DNA of 64,000 nt from Ligula intestinalis (GCA_036362985.1 JAYGXS010000004.1:26925351-26989350); one strand, 5' to 3'. Positions 49,557 to 60,940 are shown, numbered from the stretch's first letter. A program made the numbers and translations. The notes: a model not told the origin generated them from the letters alone.

Positions 49557-50140
49557 GGAAAGGCAGGGTTGGGATAATGCTGAGACACTTTTCCATGCTT
49601 GTGTAACTCTTCACTGAGTTGAAGCTATCACAACGGGCACACAGTCCGGAATTTTAAGTGTGACATTCAATGGTCTAACTTATGGTCTGGGGGCATAATC
49701 TGCACCAGCCGCGGTGTTAGCAGGCATCTCCCTTGGAAGGACGGCCATCTACCAAATTTTAACCACCAGGAACTGGTATCCACATCAATAATCTCCACAG
49801 AATCAAGTTAGTTGAAAGTACATTTTTTATTAGCCCATTGTCAATTTGTATGCAAGATTTGGATAGTCTGGACAGATGTTGCAAACTGCCATGAGTTACT
49901 AGCTATTTCCGTACATGCGAGTGGAATGCGCGTGACGACAAGTAATGTCACTGCAGCCACTGAGCCAAATCTCGGCACCGATCGACTGAAAGACCCACAC
50001 GCATCGCTTGTACACGAGAAAGGGGGGGATTTAGAGCTAGGACAATGCTGAGGCACCCTTCTTCATGACAATGTAACTCTTCACTCGCGTGAAGCCATCA
50101 AAACATGCGCACAGTCCGGATTTTAAAGGGTGGCAGTCGA
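48700..50140. repeat. Segmental tandem duplication, first copy split by a ~470-bp insertion
   Basis: Copy 1 is 48700-48917 plus 49394-49680; copy 2 is 49700-50140. Shared blocks include ggaactgg near 48797 and 49772, atttgtatgcaagac/t at 48871 and 49847, ctagctatttccg at 49407 and 49899, cactgcagccactgagcc at 49457 and 49951, and cacagtccgga at 49641 and 50112. In copy 1 the join between gacagatg and ctagctatttccg is interrupted by about 470 bp of unrelated sequence. Confidence 0.8.
49529..49556. repeat. (CAGA)n microsatellite
   Basis: About six CAGA repeats in copy 1 of the duplication, absent from copy 2. Confidence 0.95.
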
Positions 50141-50209
50141 TGACAAAGTTGCCTTACTGCGGCCTGAGGGTCGTTCGGCTTATTGATGAACGTTCACTCG
50201 ACTACTAAC

Positions 50210-50465
50210 GAAACTCATCTGTCCCACCCTGCTTGGGGTCTCGACCGAGGCCCTGACAGCTGTATCCGCTGGTAGTGTAGGCAGGTAATAAACTTGACTT
50301 GACTTGACAAAAGCAAGGAAGACTGGAATGACCATTTCTCGCTTATCAGACATCATCAGCCAGTCATAACAACACTCAAGTGGTAAACCACGCGAGTCTC
50401 GAATCCGCGACCTCTTTGATCCGAGTCAAACGCCCTAACCATTGAGCCACGAGCTCGTTGTCTTG
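50210..50465 (-). mobile_element. tRNA-derived SINE with hammerhead, minus (best-preserved copy)
   Basis: On the minus strand: gagctcgtggctcaatggttagggcg with an A box fitting TRGCNNARNGG, then a seven-base-spaced arm and ggattcgagactcg (B box), giving a tRNA-like head of about 70 bp. The body follows with the hammerhead, a TCAAG-rich stretch near 50293-50308 (repeated acttg), and the ggccctgac-type end. Internal pol III promoters and this layout define tRNA-derived SINEs. Confidence 0.85.
50321..50365 (-). ncRNA. Hammerhead ribozyme motif in SINE, copy 4
   Basis: Perfect six-pair stem I GACTGG/CCAGTC; CTGATGA (50353-50359); GAAA (50335-50338); stem III ATG/CAT closing a GT loop; U17. Stem II (14 bases) has two mismatches near the core. 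All invariant bases are present. Confidence 0.65.
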
Positions 50466-50844
50466 CCAAAGTCAGTCGGCTACTGATTCTCCTTTAAGTC
50501 TCCTGCCCCATCCTTAGTAAACTACATTGATGTAGATTTAAGACGGATCGTGTACGACCCACGAGACGACCTGGTTGTTTTGGTAAGACACTCAAAGCCC
50601 ATGCCCACAGATGGGCTTTTGAATTTGAGCCACCATGTTTTCCTGCTCTCTACTCACACGGACATTTTCTTATATTTACATCGGCTGGCTTATGTTACTC
50701 ATTATATTATTAATTTTTACCCTGCATTGGTTCGTTCGTACCACAGTAAGGAGGTCATCCGCGCACGACAGTAGCACCATTTTGAAGAAAGTCAAATATG
50801 GCCTTAACTTGGTCACTAATTCGCAAAAGATCGAAACATAATTT

Positions 50845-51310
50845 TCCCGGAAGAAATTTGAATAAGGCAAAGGTCACGAGTTGGGCAGGATTAAATGACA
50901 TCATGAAATTTCTTGACCTTACAAAAGATTCGTCGTGATGTTGACAGTTTCAGTTCCCTGTCCTTATGCATACTCCGTTTTCCGATTTTATCTGTTTTGC
51001 GTTCTCATTTTATCCCCGGTGAATGAAGGATGTCCAGCTGAAAATTTTGAATAACACTCTCCAATTGAAGCGTTGCTCTCTAGAGAGAGAGGTGCTTATT
51101 AATGTCGTCGTCGGACACGCTCCTCCCGTTGTGCCTTGGGGCTCACTATCGAGCCCCGCCAGCAGCCATTAAGGAGGCAGTAGTATAGGCAGAATAGCAT
51201 TTCGAACAGAGAAAGAGAAATCATGATGGCCATTTCTGGCTTATAAGGATTGGAAAAATTGTTTTTCCGGAAATTTGAACAAGGCACAGATCACGATATC
51301 AGCAGAATGC
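50845..51310. repeat. Short dispersed repeat pieces (ccggaagaaatttg family)
   Basis: tcccggaagaaatttgaata with nearby gatcac/gtcacga and ggattaaatgacatcatgaaattt at 50845-50910 recurs at 9638-9705 and partly at 51263-51300. These are probably PLE internal or terminal pieces. Confidence 0.5.
51075..51245 (-). mobile_element. tRNA-derived SINE body fragment
   Basis: Matches the SINE end (gttgtgccttggggctcactatcgagccccgcc) and body (gcagtagtataggcagaa; gatggccatttctggcttat). The complement keeps the stem II/GAAA/ATGGCCAT half of the hammerhead, but the CTGATGA half is lost at the junction near 51245. Confidence 0.75.
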
Positions 51311-51339
51311 TTTGACCTCACACAATCGCGCGACCTCTT

Positions 51340-52720
51340 ATTTAACTACAAACGGTCAGTGTTTATTAATACGATTAATTAACTGTCCAATTAAGTGTCG
51401 ACCTAGAAGGGTGAACCCTGATAGGTAAATAGAGTGTAAGATGTGGGCACATGGTCAGGGGGTAGAAGAGGGGGAGGGGGACGGGCAGTTGTCTCGGCAT
51501 GGCCAATACATGGACAGCGTGGGCACCGTCTTAGTTATGTTCCCATTTCGAGGAAACAAAACTTGGATTTGTGCCTTTTCAATTGAGCCGCTAGAAACTG
51601 TTTTTCGGCTATGATCGATGAAGGGATGAGTTTTTTTTCGAGAGGAGGCTGCTGCAATAGGGAGAAGAAAACTAGAGCCCGTAAGCAGCTGGATAATGTG
51701 CTCAATCTCGCGTTGCCATGGTAATGATCGATAAACTCATTCCCGCTCAAGCCTCCGCGTGTCCCTTATGACTGACTGCTACCCTTCCCCTGCGCCCATA
51801 TCTATGAATTTTTTTTTCTACTCTCTTTACCCATCAAGTTTCCCCCTTTGAGGCTGTCACTTAATTGGACGGTTAATTATCTCATCTTATTAATAGGCAA
51901 GGACCGTCTGCAGTTGAATAGGAGGCCACGAAATTTCTCATTTAAGTTTCTCTTGAAAACGGCTATCCAAAAAATTCGTTGATAAGTGCCGCAACCGCAG
52001 ATAAGAAAATCGTCCCGAAATATCAGTGCGAAAAAGCCAGTAAGCATCTCTCTCCTTTTAAAGTGTCATAATGTATTCAGCATGATAAAGCAGAGGCGAA
52101 CGCGATTTAAAGAATTAAATTTGCTGTACATGAGCACAACAACGGTTATTCCCGTTAGACTTACTCTGCCTATGCACGTCATATCAAACTGTGTTTGCCA
52201 ATTTACATATAGTAGCGGATGCAAATACATCGCACGCATGCAAAGGCATTTGGCAACGCGGTCAGCTGAACATATGTCGAAGTAGTTTCTCAGGGCCGAA
52301 AATAAAATACCTAAGTGTTCAATTACGAAGTACCTAGCGGACACTGACTACACGGTCGACCAAAAGACTGCATTTAAGGTCGTACTTCGGGCGACGACCG
52401 GGCGTCCCTATGATTTGCGGAAGCAGCTGGATCATGTGATCAACCTCATATTACCGTGGTAACGATCGATTAACTCATTCCCTTGCCCGCTTCCTCACTC
52501 CTCCTCAGGACTAACTGCTACCCTGACCTCTGCCCCCCTCCTCCCCTTTAGCCATGTCTCCCCCTTCTCTACCCCCCGACCATGCGCTCACCTCTAAGAC
52601 AAATAGCTTACACCCCATCAATTTTCACCTTTTTAGGTCGACACCCAATTGCACAATTAATTTAGCTTATAAATAGGTAATGATCGTTTGCAGTTGAATG
52701 AAAATTCACAATAACTTTTG
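51340..52720 (+). mobile_element. Penelope-like element with inverted and direct partial terminal repeats
   Basis: The 3' tail block (aagcagctggat...cctgatcgataaactcattccc, C/T-rich run, taggtcgac, ccaattg) occurs three times: inverted at about 51340-51530, direct at about 51660-51960 and direct at 52410-52720. The endonuclease coding lies between the two direct copies. This matches the pLTR architecture known for PLEs. Confidence 0.8.
52130..52450 (+). pseudogene. PLE GIY-YIG endonuclease domain, near-complete
   Basis: The plus frame encodes CQFTYSSGCKYIARMQRHLA, then TRSAEHMSK and a stop, then in the same frame IPKCSITKYLADTDYTVDQK, TAFKVVLRATTG and KQLDHVINLILPW. The YIG motif reads YIA, followed by the R-x-L and A-E-H helix, so the catalytic core is recognisable but altered and broken by a stop. 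Confidence 0.85.
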
Positions 52721-52769
52721 CTAGTCTTGTGATCTTCGCCTTATAAGCAATAAATAGGCAAAGATACCC

Positions 52770-52866
52770 AACCCCAGTATTTGTTTAATTCCTGAGGCTC
52801 GAAACTGCAACTTGCTAGCCATAAGTCCAGTGCGCTAACTCTTGAGCCATGGTCTTGTTTTTCTTT
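52770..52866 (-). mobile_element. tRNA-like SINE head
   Basis: On the minus strand: accatggctcaagagttagcgc (A box) and gcaagttgcagtttcgagcctc (B box-like), spaced as in the head of the SINE at 50 kb. No body follows. Confidence 0.55.
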
Positions 52867-53599
52867 GTGTTAGGAATGTAATTTATTAACAAACTTTGTG
52901 TATTTTCCGGCCAACGGAACACGTCGATCATAAAAGGAAAGAAGTGAGGTAGATGCTTTGTAGATGTTTTTACAGTAAACAACTTCATGCATATCCTATA
53001 TCTTGTGTGGGATAGTGCTAATCATCCTTGCATGCGACGCCTGAGCTACATAACTGGGTGAAGATATCATGTCAGACTATATTGGCAGAAATTTGCTCAG
53101 TTGTAATGTACTTGCCGGCATGCCGCTGCCACTGAGACCTTTAAATATATTTCAAAATATGAAATATCATATTAATGGGGTCGAATCTTCCACAGTGTGG
53201 AAAGTACCAGCCAACCATCCTCGTATGACAGGGCGGGCGGACCTTTGATTTTGACTAAAGGCCAGTAAAACATTAGCTCCTCTTGAATTTGTCTTTTCGT
53301 TGGAGAATCCCAGGTGAGGGAGAGAATGAATAGAAGCTTCATCAAAAGTTGGTTTCAGCACGACCAATTTTATGCGCATATCACCCCTTTGCCTCAGGCA
53401 TTGCCGGTTACCACAGTTAACCTATTGAAAAAGTACTATTCATGGATCCATTTTCTGTCATCAGAGATCAGAAAGTGAGGAACTATCCCGTAAAGCTTGC
53501 ACAGCGAATGAGGAACCAGGTGATTATGCAATTGTTTAAATAGTCCAAATTTAAAAACTGTTTCGCATGCCGCCATGTGGAACAGAATTATATTTTCGG
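52867..53599. other. Intergenic, no gene recognised
   Basis: Short frames only; nothing supported. Confidence 0.4.
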
Positions 53600-53945
53600 C
53601 TATAGGCAAAAGGACATTCCCGACAAAGACAGTGGAAACTATGATGGCCATTTCTGACTTATTAGTCATCTTCAGCTAGTCATAAGCAACTCAAGTGTTG
53701 CCCCAGAAACTGGTGCCTCACTCGATTTTCGAACCCGCTACCTTGTTAGTTAGAAGTCCAACTCTCTAACCACTGTGCCACGGGCTTACTGTATTGTTGG
53801 TTTTTGATCGGGAATATACTGTGGCAGATAGGCGTATACTTATGAGTTAGAGGATTCACTCGTCCGTCCATGGTGCCTTTGGAGCTCACACTAGAGCCTA
53901 CGCCACAAGGCGGCCAATAATATAGGCAGAGTGAGCAAATATATT
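53600..53945 (-). mobile_element. tRNA-derived SINE with hammerhead, minus
   Basis: The minus-strand head at 53790-53715 (gcccgtggcacagtggttagagag A box; gcgggttcgaaaatcg B box) is followed by the body down to about 53600. The usual SINE end (ccatggtgcctttggagctc) lies beyond the head at 53868-53945, so this region is composite, perhaps two copies abutting. Confidence 0.75.
53637..53681 (-). ncRNA. Hammerhead ribozyme motif in SINE, copy 5 (best stems)
   Basis: CTGAAGA (53669-53675; N7 is variable), stem II TGACT/AGTCA with an AATA loop (five perfect pairs), GAAA (53651-53654), palindromic ATGGCCAT stem III, C17 at 53643. Stem I pairs at five of six positions beyond the first, including a wobble. 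Compared with copies 1 and 4, G-C to A-U pair changes in stems I and II are compensatory. Confidence 0.7.
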
Positions 53946-54101
53946 TTTCTATGTGCAAGGTTTCAAAATGTCTAGCATAAAGATATTTTTCCAAAAAAAA
54001 GGTTCTACATACTTCGCAAACGTGTAATACATGTAGGAAGAGAGCCGCTCTAAAGAACGATCCCAATCGAAACAAAAGTAGGCTTTCTGTACGAACATAG
54101 C

Positions 54102-56657
54102 ACTGGCAAGAATAGTTAATAACTAATTCAAGCGTTTATCGAACCTGTGCGAACTGCTCTAAAATCATCTTCACCTTTGATAGGACCGACCATTAGCAGC
54201 TCGAGGATACAAGATTAGGATTGACTATAAAACCCTAGAAAAGCCAATCGCAGATGAATTTAGCGTACGCACCTGAAGAAAACTAGTTAAATGATGTGGT
54301 TAGTATGCCACCACACATCAGTCAAAATTAACAGCGCACATATTCAATGCAGATGTTTGCTTTTGATGTACAGTAGGTAAGCTAATTATTGACTGCACAT
54401 GTGTATAATAACTTCAGTATCATTAAACAGCCTCGCATGCTGACATTCACATACCATATTAATGTCCTCTTCTCTAAAATGCAAGTTACACTGAAAGAGA
54501 ATAAAACAACCGGCTGAACCATGCTGATATTCTCATCAGCCACAAAAATGCTGGTGATCTACCACTCAAAGTGTTCGGGAAAGCAACAAATACGATGTTT
54601 ATACTGAGTTTAAACAGCAATCAAATCTTCGTCTAAGTAAATACCCCATCAGCCGCAAATGCAATGATATTAATGCTTTATAAAGGCGCCAAAATCTGAG
54701 GCATACCTTGCGATTTACATTCCTTTCAACAGATGCTCAGAGCGAGTGAGTACCCAAAATATTCTGTGTGCCGGTGCATACGCAAAAGCGACGAGAGACC
54801 AAAGCACACTAGTCCCCAATTTTGGCGTGTGCTTACGTAAATAGGGCAAATTTCGGGAATCCATCAGTCGCCTTCTCACACAGTCTGATGTAGGGGTTTC
54901 CAACATACAATTATCGGGTCCGAAATAAGGGAACCGGGAAAACCACGGTCACAGCAGAAGATGGTTGGGACTGGTTACTAAGATTAACCCAGCATGTTTG
55001 TTCTCATCTCCTGCAAAGTCATGTGACAGCGTTTAAAAAGAGTCATAGCTCAGTGTCAAACCCCTTTCTCCTCCTCCTCCTCCTCCTCCGCCTTGACCTC
55101 CCGAAGCCCCTGGACGAGTCACTCAAACTCTGAACGCCCTTAAACTTCACCTTTTCCCCATTAACTCTTCATTATAAGCTAACTTATATTCAACCGCGGG
55201 CTGGCAAAAAAATAATCAAAAAGTTACGTTTGCGGACCTTGACTCCTTAAATGTTTACGTGAGTATCATCGCTGAACTTTAAAACAAACTGGTTCAGTTG
55301 CGCGCAGAGTAATTAACTCGGAGTGGCTGAAAGAATTTTCTGGACGCGATAGCATTAAGTTGGAAGGGGCCAGGCCAGCTCATGCCTCACGAACAAACAA
55401 ACTGACAAGAATAGTTAATAACTAATTCGAGCGTTTATCGAACCTGTGCGTACTGCTCTAAAATCTTCTTCACCTTTGATAGGGCCAACCATAAGCAACT
55501 CGAGGATACAAGATTGGGATTGACTATAATACCCTAGTAAAAGCTAACTGCAGATGAATTTAGCGAACACGCTGGCAATAAACTTGTTAAATAACGCAGC
55601 TATTATGTAACCGTGCATGAGTTAAAATTAACGGCATACATACCCAGTACAGATGTTTGCCTTTTATGTACAGTAGGTGAACTGATTCTGGGCTGCATAA
55701 GTCGATAATAACTTCTTTATCATTAAATGGCCTCGCATGCTGACATTCACATAACATATCGGAGTTATCTTCCCTAAAATGTAATTTACAATGGAAGAAT
55801 ACAGAAAAAACCGGCTGGAAATTGTTGATATCTTCGTCTGCCGCAAACATTCTGGTGATCTAATACTCAAATTGATCAGGAAAGCAACAAATGTGACGTG
55901 AATAGCCAGTTGAACTAGCAACCACACCTCAATCTTAATGAACACCTTATCAACCACAAACGAGACTATATAAATGCTCTACACAGGCGTGTTGAAACAA
56001 AATACACTGAAACTAGAAACGTACTTTCGCGTGACATTACTTTCAACAGCCGATTACAGCGCATGCGCAAAACAGACGGGAAATCAAAACGCACTGGTTC
56101 CCAATTTTGGCGTGTGCTCCCGTAAATAAGGAACAGTTTGGAAATCCATCAGCCGCCTTCTCACACCACCTGATTAAGGGGTTTCCCACATACAATTATC
56201 AGGTCCGAAATAATGGAACCGGGAGAACCCCGGTCACAACAGGCGACGCTTGAGACTGGTTACTTAGCTTGTTTGTTCTCACCTCCTGCCTCACGTCACG
56301 TGATAGCGTTTAAACAGAGTCATGGCTCTGTGTCAGACCCCTTCCTCCTCCCCCTTGACGTCTCGAAGCCCCCTGGCAGAGTCCCCCGAACTCCGAATGC
56401 CCTCAATCCTCACCTTCCCACCCACTAACTGTTCATTCTAAGCTAACTTATATTAAAACGCGGGCCGGAAGATAAATAATCAAAAAGTAACGTTTGCCAA
56501 TCTTGACTTCTTAAATGCTAACGTGGGTATCGCCGCTGAACGTAAAAACTGGTACAGTTGCGCGCAGAGTAATTAACTCAGAGTGGCTGGAAGATTATTC
56601 TGGACGCGACAGCATTAAAGGGGGAGGGGAGGGCGCCAGCTCACGGGTCACGATTTA
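54102..56657. repeat. 1.3-kb tandem segmental duplication
   Basis: Copy A is 54102-55400 and copy B 55401-56657. Co-linear matches run throughout: agaatagttaataactaatt at 54109 and 55407, acatacaattatc at 54903 and 56187, cagttgcgcgcagagtaatt at 55297 and 56556. No coding sequence or transposon domain is recognised. Copies have diverged by substitutions and small indels. Confidence 0.9.
55068..55089. repeat. (CTC)n microsatellite
   Basis: About seven TCC/CTC triplets in copy A of the duplication; the equivalent site in copy B (56342) has only a short C/T run. Confidence 0.9.
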
Positions 56658-56969
56658 TTCGGTGCGGCCCCGTCACACCCTCATGCTCGACGAGACCGCA
56701 AGTCTCCTGAGAGGTGCTGTGGGTAGCTTGAGTCTAGTAACGAGCACCATGACCAGCCCTGCACATCCAATGCTGTGACGTTGATTGGGTAGATTAATTG
56801 ACCACCGAAGGAGAACGAACATTGCTTCCAATGCCAATATCGGCGAGCTGGATTGCCGAGTTATTATCGGGCCAACACCGAGAACGAAATTGTGGTAAAC
56901 AAAGACTGCTATGCAGCAGACCAAGCCATCTGCGCATGAAAGACGAACTTTGCCGAGGAGAGAGGCAGT
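56658..56969. other. GC-richer spacer before the satellite
   Basis: No gene recognised. It ends where the satellite starts, at ctggttgcc followed by tgtatgctttctggttgata. Confidence 0.5.
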
Positions 56970-57224
56970 GGCTGGTTGCCTGTATGCTTTCTGGTTGATA
57001 TACCGGTTTTGAAAGTTCAGCTTTTTAATCTCCAGAGAAATTAATTTCTGATGGCAGTATCTATCAGTGTATTTGAGGTCTAAAGGCGTAGACCAAAAAT
57101 GTTAGTGTATATTTGTTGGGTTGAAGCCCGTCAAACCCTGTGAACTATACACATGCTGGCATGGGACAGTCATAAGTAGTATAAATTGACATTGTAACTT
57201 ACCACACTAACAGCAAAGATACTT

Positions 57225-57313
57225 GCTCAAAGGCCAAGACACGTGTTTTGCCGGTATTCTGCCGTTGCTTGACACACCTGCGAGGGCTCCGGCTCATCAG
57301 TAGGTCACCCAGC
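57225..57313 (-). ncRNA. Hammerhead ribozyme, minus array unit 1
   Basis: CTGATGA is intact, palindromic stem III and C17 are present, but the second core is AAAA (G12 to A). Probably inactive. Confidence 0.7.
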
Positions 57314-57611
57314 TTTCCTTGTATTCTGGGAAATATTCTGGCCTGACGATGATTTGTTGAAAACATATGCATGCTTTATGGTTGATATACCGATTTTGAA
57401 AGTTCAGCTTTTTAATCTCCAGCGAAATTCATTTCTGATCGCCATAGATATCAGTGCATTTGAGGTCTACAGGCGTAGACCGAAATTGTTAGTGCATATT
57501 TGTTGTGTTAAAACCCGTCAATTCCTGTGAAATATACACATGCTGGCATCAGGCAGTCATAAGTAGTATAAATTGACATTGTAAAATACCAAAGCAACAG
57601 CTTATGTACTT

Positions 57612-57700
57612 GCTAAAAGGCCCAGACACGTGTTTTGCCGGTATTCTGCCGCTGCTTCACACAGCTGCGTGGACTCCGGCTCATCAGTGAGTTGCCCAGC
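57612..57700 (-). ncRNA. Hammerhead ribozyme, minus array unit 2
   Basis: CTGATGA intact; stem II GCCGG/CCGGC perfect; stem III and C17 intact; G12 is A. Confidence 0.7.
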
Positions 57701-57949
57701 TTTCCCTGTTTGCTTTCTGATTGATATACCGGTTTTGAAAATTCAGCTTTTTAATCTTTACAGAAATAAATTTCTGATCGCAGTATATATTCGTGTATTC
57801 AGGTCCATAGGCGTAGACCAAAATTGTAAAGTATCTAATCGTTTGAAACCCGTCAACCCAAGTAAAAAAATATACACATGCTGCCATCAGACAGTCATTA
57901 GTAGTATAAATTGACATTGTAACTTACCATTCATACAGACAAGGTAGTT

Positions 57950-58037
57950 GGTCAAAGGCTCAGGCACGTGGTTTGCCAGTATTCTGCCGCTGCTTGACAC
58001 AGCTGCGAGGGCTCCGGCTCAGCGGTGGGTTGCCCAG
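57950..58037 (-). ncRNA. Hammerhead ribozyme remnant, minus array unit 3
   Basis: First core degraded to CCGCTGA; G12 is A; cleavage region GTGCC. Inactive. Confidence 0.6.
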
Positions 58038-58290
58038 ATTTTCCCTGTATGCTTTCTGGTTGATATACCGGTTTTGAAAGTTCAGCTGTTTAATCTCTAG
58101 AGGAATTAATTCCTGATCGTGGTATGTATCAGTTTTTTTGAGGTCTATAAGCATAGACCGAAATTGTACATGTATATTTGTTGTGTTGTTACCCATCAAT
58201 TCCTGTCTAATTTACACAAGCTGGCATCAGACAGTCATTAGTATTATAAATAAGCATTGTCACTTAACCAAGAAACAGCCTCCTGTACTT

Positions 58291-58380
58291 TCTAAAAGGC
58301 CCAGAGACGTGCTTCGCCGGTGTTCTGGCACTGCTTGACACATTTGCGAGGGCTCCAGCTAATCAGCGAGTTGCCCAACT
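58291..58380 (-). ncRNA. Hammerhead ribozyme remnant, minus array unit 4
   Basis: First core CTGATTA (G8 to T). G12 is kept but the A15.1 pair is lost (GAAG). Confidence 0.6.
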
Positions 58381-58629
58381 GTTCCTGTATGCCTTCTGGT
58401 TGACATACCGGTTTTGAAAGTTCTGTTTTCTAATCTCCAGAAAAATTAATTTCTGATCGCGGTCTATATCAGTGTATTTGGAGTCCATAGGCCTCGAAAA
58501 AAATTGTGAGTGTGAAGACGTATAGCAACCCATCAACCACTGTGAAAATCTATACACATGCTGCTATCAGACAGTCATTAGTAGCATAAATTGATATTTT
58601 TACGTACCAAAGCAACAGCTTATGTGCTT

Positions 58630-58716
58630 GCTAAAGGCCTACACGCATAGTTCGCCTGTATTCTGCCGCTGCTTGACACAGTTGCGAGGGCTCCGGCTCA
58701 TCAGTGGTCGCGCAGC
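58630..58716 (-). ncRNA. Hammerhead ribozyme remnant, minus array unit 5
   Basis: CTGATGA and G12 are kept, but the sequence after GAA is CTATGCGTG, so stem III and the cleavage site are altered. Confidence 0.6.
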
Positions 58717-58964
58717 TTTCCCTGTCTGCCTTCTGGTTGATATACCAGTTTTGAAAGTTCAGCTTTTCAATCTGCCGAGAAATTACTTCCTGATCACAGT
58801 AGATGTCAGTGTATTCGAGAGCTAATGACGTTGACCGATATTGTAAGTGTATATTTGTTGGGTTGAAACCCAACAACCCCTTATAATATACACATGCTGC
58901 CATCAGACAGTCATTAGTAGTACAATTTGACATTGCAACTGACCATTGCAACATTTAATGTACT

Positions 58965-59054
58965 TACTAAAAGGCCCAGACACAAGCTTCGCCGGTATTC
59001 TGCCTTTGTTTGACACTGTTGCGAGGGCTTCGGCTCATCAGTGGGTCGCCCAGG
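58965..59054 (-). ncRNA. Hammerhead ribozyme, minus array unit 6
   Basis: CTGATGA, G12 and the GTC site are present, but A15.1 is G and stem III (GCTTGTGT) has mismatches. Confidence 0.65.
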
Positions 59055-59305
59055 TTTCCATATCTGCTTTCTGATTGATAAAACCGGTTTTGAAAGTATA
59101 GCTTTTAAATTTGCAGAAAATTTAATTTCTGCTTGTGATATATATCAGTGTATTTGAGGTCTGTAGGCATTGACCAAAATTGTTAGTGTAAAATCGTATT
59201 AAAACCCGTCATTATCTGTAAAAACGTATGCACATGCTGACATCAGAGAGTCATTTGTAGTATAAATTGACGTTGAAACTTACCATAGCAACAGCGTATG
59301 TACTC

Positions 59306-59394
59306 AATAAAAGGTGAAGACACGTGCTTTGCTGGTATTCTGCCGCTGCTTGACACAGTTGCGAGGGCTCCGGCTCCTCAGTGGGTTGCCCGGC
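59306..59394 (-). ncRNA. Hammerhead ribozyme remnant, minus array unit 7
   Basis: First core CTGAGGA (position 7 only, tolerated); G12 is A and A15.1 is G. Confidence 0.6.
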
Positions 59395-59644
59395 ATTGCG
59401 TATATGCTTTCTTGTTGATATACCGGTTTTAAATATTGAGCTTTTTAATCGGCAGAGAAATTATTTTCTGATCGCGGTAGCTTTCAGTGTACTTGAGGTC
59501 TATAGGCGAAGGCCGAAATTGTTAGTGCAAATTTGTTGGTTTGAAACCCATCAACCCCTGTGAAATATACACATCCTGCCATCAGAGTGTCATAAGTAGT
59601 AGAAATTGACATTGTTACTTACCATAGCCACAGCTTATATCTTC

Positions 59645-59733
59645 ACTTTAAGGCCCAGACACGTGTTTTGCCGGTATTCTGCCTTTGCTTGACACAGTTG
59701 CGAGGGCTCCGGCTCATCAGTTGGTTGCCCAGC
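59645..59733 (-). ncRNA. Hammerhead ribozyme, minus array unit 8
   Basis: CTGATGA, stem II, stem III and C17 intact; G12 is A. Confidence 0.7.
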
Positions 59734-59983
59734 ATTGCGTATATGCTATCTGGCTGATATACCGGTTTTGAAAGTTCAGCTTTTTAATCTCCAGAGAAAT
59801 TAATTTCTGATCGCGGTATCTATCAGTGTATTTGAGGTCTATAGGCAAAGACCGAAATCGAAAGTGTATATTTGTTGGGTTGAAACACGTCCACCCCTAC
59901 GAAATATACACATGCTGCAATCAGACAGTCATAAATAGTATTAACTGACATTGTTACTTACCATTCTAACAGCTTTAGTGTTT

Positions 59984-60071
59984 GCTCAAAGGCCCAAACC
60001 CGTGTTTTGCCGGTATTGTGCCACAGATTGACACAGCTGCGACGGCTCCGGCTCATCAGTGGTCGCGCAGC
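59984..60071 (-). ncRNA. Hammerhead ribozyme, minus array unit 9
   Basis: CTGATGA intact; G12 is A; stem III 3' strand mutated (CGGGTT). Confidence 0.65.
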
Positions 60072-60321
60072 TTTCCCTGTCTGCATTCTGGTTGATATGC
60101 TGGTTTTGAAATATCAGCTTCCTAATCTCCAGAGAAATTAGTTTCTGATCGCGATATCTATCATTGTATTTGAGGTCTGTAGGCAAAGACCGAAATTGAA
60201 AGTGAATATTTGCTGGGTTGAAACCCAGCATCCCATGTGAAATAAACACATGCTGTTATCAAAGAATCATTAGTAGTATAAATTAACATTGTACCCTACC
60301 AAAGCAACATTTTATGTACAT

Positions 60322-60410
60322 ACCTATAGGCCCAGACGCTGGCTTTGACGGTATTCTGCCTTTGCCTGACACTGACGCGAGGGCTCTGGCTCATCAGTGG
60401 GTTGCCCAGC
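60322..60410 (-). ncRNA. Hammerhead ribozyme, minus array unit 10
   Basis: CTGATGA intact; G12 is A; stem III degraded (CCAGCGTC). Confidence 0.65.
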
Positions 60411-60637
60411 TTTCCGTCTATACTTTCTGGTTAATAAACCGGTTTTGAAAGCTAATCGTTTTAAACTCCAGAGAAATAAATGTCTGATCATGGTTTCTAT
60501 AAGTGTATTCGTGTTCTATAGGCGTCGACCGAAATTGTAAGTGTATAATCGGATTGAAATCCGTCAATCTCTGTAAAACATATGCACATGCTGCCATCAG
60601 ACAGTCATTAGTAGCATAAATTGACATTGTTACTTAC

Positions 60638-60691
60638 CGCCGCTGCTTGACACAGTTGCGAGGGCTCTGGCTCACCAGCTGGTTGCGCAGC
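60638..60691 (-). ncRNA. Truncated hammerhead, minus array unit 11
   Basis: First core CTGGTGA; the GAAA, stem III and cleavage half is deleted (about 58 bp). Confidence 0.55.
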
Positions 60692-60940
60692 TTTTCCTAT
60701 CTGCTTTCTGGTTGATATTCCGTTTTTGAAAGTTCAATTTTTAAATCTCTAGAGAAATTAATTTCTCATCGCGGTATATATCAGCGTATTTGAGATCTAT
60801 ATGCAAAGACCGAAATTGTAAGTACATATTTTTTGGGCTGAAACCCGTTAACACCTGCGTAATTTACACATGCTGCCATTAGACAGTCATAATTAGTATA
60901 AATTGACATTGTAACTTACCATAAAAAGAGCTAGTGTAAT

